From positions 1 through 11,867 of the forward strand of contig JAISIU010000242.1 in assembly GCA_031261885.1 (NCBI GenBank): a DNA stretch of 11,867 bases, given 5' to 3'. This DNA is from Bifidobacteriaceae bacterium. Its GTDB lineage: Bacteria > Actinomycetota > Actinomycetes > Actinomycetales > WQXJ01. Within the stretch, counting starts at the first letter, position 1, and every line of letters begins with the position of its first letter. The translations under genes were made by a program, and so were the position numbers. Under the pieces are notes generated by a model. The model saw only the letters and a program-made list of their open reading frames with translations. It made no database searches and was not told the origin of the DNA. Below, piece after piece: positions 1 to 9,800 of the stretch.

Positions 1-404
1 GCGCGGTCGACGAGCATGTATTCGGCGGCGCCGCCGTCATGGCCGAGGCCGGGGTAGGTGATGCCGAGCTCCTGGGCTTTCGTGCAGTAGTTCTCGAAGC
101 CTTCGGCGCACATCTCGCAGCGGCCGCAGCCCCACGGGCCGTAGACCACGACGTTCTGGCCGATGGAGACGAGGTCCTTGGTGCCGTCGCCGCTGCCGAC
201 GACTTCGCCGACGCATTCGTGGCCGAGGGTCATGGGGACGGCGTAGCCGTCGGTGCCGGCCTGGCCGTACATGACGGTGATGTCGGAGTGGCACAGGCCC
301 GCCGCCTTCATCTTCAGGAGGACCTGGCCTGGCCCCGGGGTGGGTTCGGGCACGTCGCGCAACTCGATCGTGCCGTTGTGGTCCATCAGCTGCACTGCTT
401 TCAT
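1..404 (-). CDS. Zinc-dependent medium-chain alcohol dehydrogenase, N-terminal part (truncated by window edge)
   Basis: Translating the minus strand from the ATG at 404-402 gives 134 complete codons open to the left edge. Seen: Cys38-His39 (catalytic zinc side), the GHE signature at residues 61-63 followed by a Gly/Val-rich stretch, and the structural-zinc lobe CGRCEMC with Cys93, Cys96, Cys99 and Cys107. This is the standard GroES-like N-terminal half of zinc-containing medium-chain dehydrogenases. Known of the family: they interconvert alcohols and aldehydes or ketones with NAD(P), in the cytoplasm. The Rossmann fold and substrate-determining residues lie outside the window, so the substrate is unknown. 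The start is fixed by AAGGAG ten bases upstream. It is divergent from the giant gene, separated by about 450 bp, so it is not in an operon with it. Class is certain; sub-family is not. Confidence 0.93.
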   Translation of the reverse strand, partial: MKAVQLMDHNGTIELRDVPEPTPGPGQVLLKMKAAGLCHSDITVMYGQAGTDGYAVPMTLGHECVGEVVGSGDGTKDLVSIGQNVVVYGPWGCGRCEMCAEGFENYCTKAQELGITYPGLGHDGGAAEYMLVDR

Positions 405-414
405 GGTTTCCTTG

Positions 415-420
415 CTCCTT
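415..420 (-). promoter_or_regulatory. Ribosome-binding site of the alcohol dehydrogenase
   Basis: The minus strand reads AAGGAG, then ten bases, then ATG. The spacing is slightly long, but no better start is in frame and the protein begins in the normal place for this family (MKAVQ). Confidence 0.75.
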
Positions 421-493
421 CGAGGGGTGGCATTGGTTGGTGTGGCAAGCGTAGGCACGTTCTGGGCCGAAGGGCCTAGTGATCCGGCGAATA

Positions 494-507
494 GTGAGGT
501 AACTCAC
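494..507. promoter_or_regulatory. Perfect 14-bp palindrome, candidate operator
   Basis: GTGAG-GTAA-CTCAC is a perfect dyad of 5-bp arms around four bases, about 90 bp upstream of the dehydrogenase start. TAGTGA occurs at 477-482 and again at 492-497, overlapping its left arm, and TAGTGC occurs at 521-526. A regulator of the dehydrogenase could bind here. No convincing -10 box was found on the minus strand, so the role is inference. Confidence 0.35.
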
Positions 508-550
508 GCGGTGGGGCCGCTAGTGCGACGCGCCGGGTTTTCGCGATCGT

Positions 551-581
551 TTGTGCCTGATGGCGCGAAATCGAGTATCGT
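551..581 (+). promoter_or_regulatory. Candidate promoter of the giant gene
   Basis: TTGTGC (551-556) and TATCGT (576-581) are separated by 19 bases; they match 3/6 and 4/6 of the housekeeping consensus, including the important TA...T of the -10. A start about seven bases downstream (about 588) would put the transcript 5' end just before the structured leader at 592. The long spacer and modest match keep this tentative. A 7-bp inverted repeat, TTTCGCG at 539-545 and CGCGAAA at 564-570, brackets the -35. Confidence 0.35.
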
Positions 582-591
582 TTGAGAAGTC

Positions 592-729
592 CGGCGAGAG
601 TCCGGAGCCCCGCCCCACCGATGAAGCAGGAGCCCCGTCATCGTCCTGCCTCATCCCATCCCCCCGATGGCCGCTCCACTGGGGCTCCGGCCGGCTACCC
701 GGCTCACTCTCGCCGCTGGTCCTGACCAG
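592..729 (+). promoter_or_regulatory. Large structured 5' leader RNA element upstream of the giant gene
   Basis: Several complementary segments nest cleanly. Outer stem: CGGCGAGAGT (592-601) with ACTCTCGCCG (706-715), 10/10. Directly stacked inner stem: CCGGAGCCCC (602-611) with GGGGCTCCGG (681-690), 10/10. Between their 3' strands is a small hairpin, CCGG (691-694) with CCGG (699-702), making a three-way junction. Inside the inner stem is GATGAAGCAGGA (620-631) with TCCTGCCTCATC (644-655), 11/12, closing a 12-base loop. A last hairpin, CTGGT (716-720) with ACCAG (725-729), follows at once. It ends about 120 bases before the start codon and lacks a U-tract. I do not recognise it as a known riboswitch class; it could be a regulatory leader, a stability element or simply DNA dyad symmetry. 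Confidence 0.55.
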
Positions 730-840
730 CCCCGATCCTGACCGACCCCAGGCCCGCGCGTACCTCCGTGCGCCGGCCGCGACGCCCCGTGCCGTCCCAG
801 CCGCCCTCCCCGTCCCATGGTTCCGCCCCATGTGTGCGTC
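730..840. other. C-rich remainder of the leader, no gene
   Basis: This stretch is C-rich and shows no RNA gene or supported open frame. TCCTGACC occurs at 720-727 and again at 736-743. Frames open here overlap the giant gene or run antisense and have no family resemblance. Confidence 0.5.
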
Positions 841-846
841 AAGGAG
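841..846 (+). promoter_or_regulatory. Ribosome-binding site of the giant gene; decides the start
   Basis: AAGGAG lies six bases before the ATG at 853 and nine bases before the in-frame ATG at 856. Either ATG fits; the second has the more usual spacing and would remove one Met. No comparable site precedes any downstream in-frame start before the signal peptide core, so the long N-region looks genuine. Confidence 0.8.
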
Positions 847-852
847 TAGGGC

Positions 853-3800
853 ATGATGTCCGAACGTCACTCACGGCCGTTGTCCGCCGCCGTTTACGAG
901 CCCCGTGCGCTCGAGGGATGCCGGCGGCCGCGCTGGCCACGCCATTCGACCGTCTCCCCGGCGGTTTCCGGAACGCGCCGCGCGGTCACGCCTCCCACCG
1001 GCCGCACGGGCCGCACGGGCCGGTCGCGGGACGGGCTGCCTGGGCGGCCCGTGCGGCATGCCTGGTTGGCGGCATGGGCGCTGCTGGGCGCTGTCGCGAT
1101 GGCCTTCATCGCGCCGCTGGTCCCTGCCGCCGCGCACGCCGCGGCGGCGGCCGTGACGGTCCAGGGCACGGTGCTCGACAAGTCGACGAGCCAGCCGGTG
1201 GCGGCCTCCGTGGTCGTGATCAAGGGCGGGACCGGCGCCGATGCCCAGGTGGTCGGGTTCGGCGAGTCAGACGCCGGGACGGGCGCCTACTCCATCGGCG
1301 GTGTTCCGGACGGCGCCGGTTACCGGGTCCGTGCCACGCTCGACGGCTATGCGGCCGCGCTGTCGGACCCGTTCGACGTCACCGACTCCGGTGCGCCACC
1401 CGCCATCGAACTGCAATTGGCTCCGTACGAGACCGTCGTGATCGACTCCGACGGCGACGGGACCGTGAGCCCGGCCGGGCCGTTAACGGTGCCGTGGGGG
1501 CAGAGTGTGGCGTTGACGCTGACTCCGGCCGCGCACCACCACGTGGCGACTCTGACGGACAACGGCCAGGACGGGCTGGGGCAGCTGTCCGGCACGCAAT
1601 ACACGATCGCGTCGATCCTCGGCGCGCACCAGATCCAGGTCGGTTTCGCGATCGACACGAACCGGGTCACGCCGTCCGTGGTCGGCTCCGGTGGCACGAT
1701 CACGCCCGCGGCGGCGCAGGACGTGCCATGGGGCGGGTCCCAGACGTTCCGGATCGCGGCCGATGACGGCACGCCGCCGCTCAGCTTCGAGGTGGACGGC
1801 GAGGACGGGACCGCGCAGCTCCACGCGGACGGCCACGGGGCCTATTCCTACACGTTCTCCGACGTCACGGCTTCGCATTCCATGCAGGTCACGTTCCACC
1901 GGACGATCCGGTTGGATTCCAGCGACGTGGCTGACGGCGCGACCGTGAAGATCGCGGCGGACGGCTCGGACGCGTTCAAGGTCACCGGGCTGACCACGTG
2001 TCCGTTCGGCGCCGACCAGACCGCCTGCTCGGGCCTGCCGAAGGGCGGGCTGTCCGTGCTCGTGGCGTCCGACTTCCCGGCGAAGGCCAGCCTGGCCGTG
2101 GACGGCGGGAAGGCTCCGGGCGAAGGGATCAGGCCCACGGCGCTCGACATCGAGCTGGACGGGGTCACGATGACGGGCGGCGCCAAGCCGCCGATCGCAT
2201 TGAAGAACGGCGAGAACGTCGTGCTGACGTTGAACGGGGCGAACACCGTGACGGCCTCTGACGGCGTCGCCGGCATCGAGGTGCCGGCCGGCAACAAGCT
2301 GGTCGTGAAATCGGCGTCCGGCGGTGCGGGCATGTTGAATGTGTCCGGCGGTTCCAGCGCCGCCGGCATCGGCGGGGATCGCGACGCGCCTGACGGCGGC
2401 GAGATTCAGTTGACGTCCGGCCTGGTCGAGGCCGAAGGCGGTTCCGGCGCCGCGGGTATCGGCGGTGGGTTCGGCGGCGCGGCCGGCGACATCACGATCG
2501 AACCGGATGCGTTCGTCGTGGCGGCGGCCGGCATCGGCGCGTCGGTCCAGGCCAACGATGTCGGCGCGGGCGGGAACGCTCCGGGCGACAAGGCGCCGGG
2601 CCAGTCCGGCAACAGGGTGATCGTGGCGGGCGGCTCGCTGTACGGCGCCTCCAACTCTTACCTCCGGCCGGTCGGCCCGTCGGGGCAGACCCTGGCCCCG
2701 CTGTTCGTGCCGGCGGGTGTGCCGTCGGGCGCGCGGATCTCGGGCGGCAGCCCGGAGCTGGTCGGGTCGGCCGCCGCCATCACCGACGGGCAGGCCGCTT
2801 TCCTCGGCGGGATCTTCCCGTCGGACCGGATCGCGGCCGTCATGTGGCAGCCGACCGGCACGTACGGTTCGATCGAAGTGGCTGGCACGGGCTCGTATTC
2901 GGCCATCGTCGGGAGCGGCTATCCGTCCCCGATGGACTCGGGGTCGGACAACTGGCTGTTGATCGGTCCGGCGGAGATCGATGCCAGCGCGGTGAACGGC
3001 TCGGACGTCGACAAGGGCTACGGGGTGGTCGGCGAGATCAGCCCGGCCGGCGCCGTGACGGCGCGCGACGGCGCCGATGTCACGTTCAAGTTCGGGGCGC
3101 ATGAGGACTTCACGGTCAGTTCCGTCATCGTCGACGGCACGGCCGTCACCCCGTTGCCGCGCGACCACTACACGTTCTCCGGCGTGCACGGCCACCACAC
3201 GATCGAGGTCGTGTTCGGCCAGCGCCCGACGCTCGTGCTGACGGACCAGATCGTGCCCGACGGGCTCGTGACCATCGAGTACACGGGTTCCACGACGGTT
3301 AGCGTCAAGGGCGTGGCTTGCCCCGCGGGGTTCGGCGACTGCACGGGGCTCGCTGTGAACGATCTGGCCATTCAGCTGGATCATCTGAGGACCACGCGGG
3401 TCGTGGTCGACGGCGGGCTCGGCGAGGCTCCGACGATCGCTCGCACGGGTGTTGTCGCGATCGTGGTGTTCGGCATGGACGTCCAGCCGGCCGATGGTGC
3501 ACCGCTCGAGGTGACGGGCGGCGCGAACGTGACACTGTATTTCCTCGGTCAGAACCGGCTCGTGAACGCTGCCGCTTCGACGTCGGGGGCGGCCGGCCTT
3601 GAGGTCGATCACGGCTCGACGGTCGCGATCGTCGGCGTCATGGCGGGGACCACTCTGCAGGCTTCCGGCGCGGCGGGCGGCGCCGGCATCGGCGGCGGGA
3701 CGGGTGAGGCGGCCGGGCGGATCACTTTCCGGCTCGGGCAGGATTTCGGCACCGTGTTGTCCGTCTGGGCTGTTGGCGGGGCCGGCGGCGCCGGCATCGG

Positions 3801-6800
3801 CGGCGGTTATGGCGGGGGCGCGGGCGATGTCTTCATCGGCCCGGGCACGATCGTCGCGGCCACCGCTGGCGGCACGATCGACGCGGGCGTCCAGGGCGGA
3901 GCGGTTCCGATGGTCCGTGACTCGGTTGGGGCGCCGGCGCAGGATCTGGGCGCGGGAGCGGACTACGACGAGACCGCGGCCGCCGGAACGGTTGGCAACC
4001 GGCTCGTCGTGACGGGCGGCACGGTGTTTGGGACGCATATGGAACCCGCGCTGTTGCTCCAGCCCGTGAACGCTTCGGGCCAGCGGCTGTACCCGGTGTG
4101 GGTGCCGGCCTCTCTCCAAGGCGGGGTCACGCTCTCGGGCGGCGGCCTGCCGGCCGGACTCGTGTGGACCACGATGACGGCGGACCAGGCGCAGTTCTTC
4201 GCGGACACGGGCTTCCCCGTGACGGAGGCCGCGTCGGCGCCATGGGCGTTGCCGGGTGATTACCACGGGATCACGACGGGTTCCGGGGCGGCGGCGAAGA
4301 GCTATGACCTGCATGTCAGCGCGGAACTGGTCACCGTGCACGACCCGACCTCCAGCAACTGGCTGCTGGTCGACCCGAACGTCGTGACTCTTTCGGTGAG
4401 CCCCGGCGGCTCGGTGACGCCGTCGCGCGGCGCGGTCCTTCAGGGCGGCAATGGCGCCCAGACGAATATCGCGGTCAGGGGCGGGGCCGACCAGGGCTTC
4501 CAGATCGAGCCCGCGGACGGCGCGTGGGTCGCCGAGGTGAACGTCGACGGCCAGCCGGTCGACCTGGCGGACGGCCAGGCGGGGGGCTTCACCTACACGT
4601 TGGCCGATGTGACGAGCGCTCACACGGTCCGCGTCGTGTTCGGCTTCGCGGTCACCGTGAACCGGGTGTCGCTCGGTTCGTCCAAGCAGATTCGCCTCGC
4701 TCCCGACACGGCTGACACCTTCTCCATCTCCGGCCTCGCGCAGTGTCCCGCGGTGGCGGGGGACTGCACGGGCCTGCCGACGGCGTATGTCGACGTCGTG
4801 CTCGATGGGTCCGGCACGGCGCCGGTTCCGTCCGACCTGACGGTGCTGCTCGATGGCACGATGGCGGGTGGCATGCGGAACGGTTCCGGTCACCTGACGC
4901 TGAAGTCGGTGACGCTGACGGGTCCGAGCCAGAGTCCCATCGAACTCATGAACGGCGTGTCCGTGTCGTTGGCGCTGGTCGGCAAGAACACCGTGACGGC
5001 ACGCGGTTCAGGCCACGCCGCCATCATGGTCAGCGGCACTTCCAGCCTCGAGATCAAGGGGACGGACACGCTCGCACCGACCGCGCGCGCCGGGACGGCA
5101 TGGGGCTCGTTGACGGCGACGGGGGCCGCCGCGGCCGCCGGCATCGGCGGTGAGGCCGGGGCCCAGGTCGGTTCCATCGCGATCGTGTCCGGTGAGGTCA
5201 GAGCCGTCGGCGGCACCACGGGCGCCGGCATTGGCGGCGGCGGTGGTGGCTCGGCCAGCTCCGTCCAAATCTCCGGTGGCACCGTGGTGGCGAAGGGCGG
5301 CTCGGGTGCGGCCGGCATTGGCGGCGGCTTCGGCGGCGCGGCCGGCGACATCGTCATCGGCGGGACGGCCACGGAGGTGGTCGCGCGCGGCGGGTCCACG
5401 TCGGGCCAGGACAAGCCCTACGACATCGGCCAGGGCGGTGGCTACGCCGGGTTCCTCGTGCCGGGGGCGGCCGGTGACTCGGTCGTGATCGAGGGTGGCG
5501 CCGTGTTCGCGCCGAACTCCGTCATGGCGCCGACGACGGCGGACCAGACACCGGTCTATCCCGTGTATGTCGCGGCGGGCGCGTTGGCGGGCGAGCTCGT
5601 GAACGTTCCGACCCTGGCGCGTGGACGTCTCGCCCAGACTCCTTCGAGCGATGACCTGGCGTGGTTCGGGGCCGATTTCCCGGCCGATGTGCTGGCCATG
5701 GAGGCGTGGGCGCCGAAGGGCGGCTACTCCGGCGTCATGATCGCCGCGACGGGGCCGTTCAGCGTCAACGTGCCGGCCACCACGCCCGTTTACACCGTCC
5801 CATCGACCGACCATTGGTTGACGGACGCCTCGGACTTCACGATCACGGCGCGGGCCACGGCGGACGCGGGCGGTGACGCCCATGGGGCCGTGACACCGTC
5901 GGGTGTGGTCCGGGTGAGGGCCGGCGCGGACCAGGCCATCGGGTTCATCCCGGACGCCGGCTATCGCATCGGTTCGGTCACGGTGGACGGCCAGGCCGTG
6001 CCCGTGGTCGGCACGTACGACTTCGAGAATGTCGTGGCGGACCACACGGTCGACGTCGCCTTCGTGGCCGTCGACCCGTCCGCCGTGTGGCGCATCGGGG
6101 CGGCGAACGTGTCCGACGGACACACGATCACGTTGACCTACACGGGCGATGGCACGATGACGCTGACCGGCGTCGCGAGCTGCCCGCTCTCGGGCTGCAC
6201 GGGTCTTGAGACGGCGTCGACGAGGCTGATCCTCGGCTCGGATCTCCCCGCGGACACGACGCTCGCGCTCGACGGGCAGATGCCGGACGCCGCGAGCGAC
6301 GGCTCGCGGGCGACGCCCATCGCGATCGGCTTGGCCGATGGCTTGAACCTCAGCTCGACCGCCGGCAGCCCGATTCGGCTGGCCAATGGCGCGAACCTCG
6401 AGTTGAACGTCGGCGGTGACGTGCGGATCGCGACCGCCGATGGCGTCAGCGCCGTGGCGGGTGTCCTGGTGCCGGCCGGCAACACGCTGTCGGTGGTGAG
6501 CACGTCGTCCGCGGGCGCGACACTGACGGTCTCCGGCGCGGCGGACGGCGCGGGGATCGGCGGCGGCGCCGGCCAAGAGGCCGGTGCCATCACGCTGAAC
6601 GGCGTCCAGGTGACGGCCACGGGCGGCGCCGGCGGCGCGGGGATCGGCGGCGGTCAGGGTGCCGCCGGCGGCGCGGTGCGGATCGCGGGCGGCCGAGTGA
6701 CGGCCACGGGCGGCGCCGGGGGCGCGGGGATCGGCGGCGGCCAACACGGCGCCGGCGGGAGCACACGGATCAGCGGCGGACGGGTCGCCGCGGTCGGTGG

Positions 6801-9800
6801 CCTGCGGGCGGCCGGGATCGGCGGCGGTGAGGATGCCAGTGGCGGCGACATCACGGTGACGGGTGGCGCCGTGAAGGCGACCGGTGGGTCCGGCGGGGGC
6901 GCCGGGATCGGCGGCGGCTACTCGGGCGGCACCGGGAGCGTGGCGCTGACCGGTGGCGCGGCCGTGGCGTCCGGCGGGGACGGTGCGGACGATGTCGGCC
7001 CCGGCCTGATCTGTCGGGGCACGGAGTGCGCGGGCACGGTGCGACTCGGCGCGGTCAGCTTGGCGGCGGCTCATGGCTTGGTTCAGGCTCCGACGCTTGA
7101 CGAGTCGGCGATCGGGTCGAGCGAGAACGCGCCGGGTGTGGGAACGGCCGTGTACCCGCTGTTCGTGCCGGGCTCGGTTGGGCGCAAGCAGGATGTCAGG
7201 CCCGGCGGCGGACTCGGTGTGTGGTCGACGCCGGACGCGGCCGATGTCGCGTTCCTCGGCGCCCCATATGGTCAGACGGTCGCGGCGGTGCCGTGGGTTC
7301 CGGCCGGAACGTACGCGCAGGCGACGGTCGGCGGCACGGCTGGTTATCGGGCGACGGTGACGGCGGCGATCCCGCTCGTGTCCGCCGACACATCCGACAA
7401 CTGGTTGTTGAACTCCGGGACCGCGGTGACTGTGGCGGTCCAGGGCAATGGTCAGGTCAGCCCGAACGGGACGGTTTGGGTCAGGCCGGGCGCGTCGTTG
7501 ACGCTGACGTTGACGCCGGGCGCGGGCCAGTGGGTCACGGACGTCACGTTGGACGGCCATGCCGTGTCCAGGTCCGATTGGCTGGGCGGTCTGTACACGA
7601 TGACGGCGGTCCAAGCCGGCGTGCATCATGTCGCCGTGAAGTTCGGCGGCGCTGGTTCGACGATCGCGGTGTCGGACCAGGACGTGGCCGACGGCGTCCT
7701 GACGCTGAAGTTCCAGAGCGACGCGACCTACCAGGTGACGGGCGGCGCCCAGGACAGGTCCGGGCTGTCGGTCGCGAGCGATGTCGTCAAGCTGGACCAG
7801 CTGGCCGGCACGGCCGTCGTCATCGACGGCGCGAAGACCGGTGGCGCGACCCGGCCGACGCCGCTCCATGTCGAGCTGGCCTCGCTCAGACTGTCGGCCA
7901 GCGCGCCGATCAAGCTGGTGAACGGTGCGAACGTCGTGTTCGAGCTCGATGGTTCGTCGAGCGTCACCGCGAGCACGCAGGGCCATGCGGCCGTCGAGGC
8001 GCCGGCCGGGACGATCGCCGTGTTCGAGGACCTGGCCGGGTCGGACGCCGGTGTGCTGCTGGCCACGGGTGGTTCGGGTGCGGCCGCCATCGGCGGGGCG
8101 ACGGGCTCGGCGGGTCAGATCATGCTGGCGGGCGGCACGGTCCGTGCCACGGGCGGCGCCGGTGCGGCCGCGATCGGCGGGGCCCGAGGGGGCGCGGGCG
8201 GTGACGTCTGGGTCCTCGGTGACGCTTTCGTGGCCGCAGTCCCGGGCAGTGACGCGGCCTATGCGGTCGGTTCCGGCCAGGGCTATCTGGGCACGCCGGG
8301 CGCGGCTGGTAACAGCGTCCGAATCACGGGCGGCACGCTGTACTCGACGGGCCGCATCATGGCGGCCACGAACCGGGCCGGCGAGGCGGTGTGGCCGGTG
8401 TACGTGCCGGCCGCGGCGGGCCAGGGGAACTCCCTGGGCAACGGCCTGGGCGGCACGTTGCCGGCCGGGTTCGAGGCTCACACGATCACGGCGGCCCAGG
8501 CGGCGGCGCTCGGCACCGCCTTCCCGGGCGCGCTCGCGGCGCAGCCGTGGCTGCCGGCCGGTGAGTACGCCGGGATCGCGGTTGGCGGCGCCGGGTCGTG
8601 GTGGGCCCACATTGAGGCCAACCCCGCGTCCTTCCTGGCGGAGGGCGCGACGAACTGGCTCGTCGACGATGCCGGCACGCACGTCGTGACGACGTCGGTG
8701 GCGGGTGGCGACGGCACGGTCAACCCGGCGGGCATCATCAAGCTGCCGGACGGCGGCGTCGTGCCGATCACGTTCCAACCGGCCCAGGGCGGGGTCGTCC
8801 GGTCGGTGCTCGTCGACGGCGTCGACGTCACGAGGACGGGTGACTCGGGCTACGACGCCGAGGCCGGGACGTACACCTTCACGAACGTGATGGCCGATCA
8901 CACACTGGCCGTGACCTTCGTCAAGGCCCAGTCCGTGTCCATCACGGACCCGGACATCAAGGGAGTGAACGGCGATGGCGCTTTGCACGTCGTGTTCACG
9001 GACAATGCCAGGTTCGACATCCAGGGGTTGGCGAACTGTCCGCTGGAGAGCGGGTGTCGTGGCCTGTCGGTCCAGAACACGCGGTTGATCGTCTCCGGGC
9101 TTCAGGGCACGCATCGCATCGTGGTCGGCGGCTCGGCGGGGGAGGCCGAGGCCGGTTCGGACGCGTCGGCGGCCGCGGCGGTCCATGTCGCGGCGTTGCC
9201 GGACTCGGTGACCCGACCCGTGCCGATCCGGCTGATGATGGCGGCCGCGGACGCCCACTCGACGGACGCGAGCCCGGTGGAGCTGAGGGACGGCGCGAAC
9301 GTCCAGTTGGAGCTCGCGGGGTCTTCGGTCCTCGACACCTCCGGCGCGATGAACCTGCCCGGTATCGCGGTGCCGGTCGGTTCGCGGCTGACGATCACCG
9401 ACGCGGGATCGGATCTCGCGACGCACAGCGCGAAGGCTGAGCCACAGGCCGTGCCCGGCAGCGTGGGGGCCCCGGGCCCCGGTACGCTGACGGCGATCGG
9501 CGCGGTGGACGCGGCCGGCATCGGCGCCTGCGGCGGCTGTGACGCCGGCACCGTGGACATCGAGGGCGGGGTCGTGTCCGCGACCGGCGGGGACGGCGGC
9601 GCGGGCCTCGGCGGGGCTTACGGCGGGGCCGCGGGCCACGTGGTGATCGGCGGCGGCCAGGTCACGGCGCAGGGCGGCACGGGCGCGTCCGGCATCGGCG
9701 GCGGGCACACGCATTCCGGTCAGAGCGTCACCGTGACGGGCGGCTGGGTACGCGCTGAGGGCGGCGAGGGCGCGTCCGGCATCGGCGGCGGCATGAATGG

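Noticed and set aside
37..507. 156-codon minus-strand frame over the dehydrogenase
   Set aside because: It is a shadow frame; the neighbouring frame contains the zinc-binding motifs and a ribosome-binding site.
592..715. Glycine riboswitch
   Set aside because: GAGAGTCC and ACTCTC recall that class, but the conserved GCCGAAGG-type core and the CTCTCAGG end are missing, and the gene is not glycine-related.
592..715. c-di-GMP or cobalamin riboswitch
   Set aside because: Conserved core boxes of these classes are not visible in the leader.
970..1060. Twin-arginine signal
   Set aside because: The TRR at residues 41-43 is about 27 residues ahead of the hydrophobic core and lacks the usual following motif.
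768..1766. A 332-codon plus-strand frame overlapping the start of the giant gene
   Set aside because: It is Arg/Gly/Ala-rich with no family resemblance and no ribosome-binding site; the overlapping giant frame has a signal peptide and clear domains.
6550..6990. CRISPR array
   Set aside because: Repeats lie in frame within a coding region, have no unique spacers and encode GIGGG rungs.
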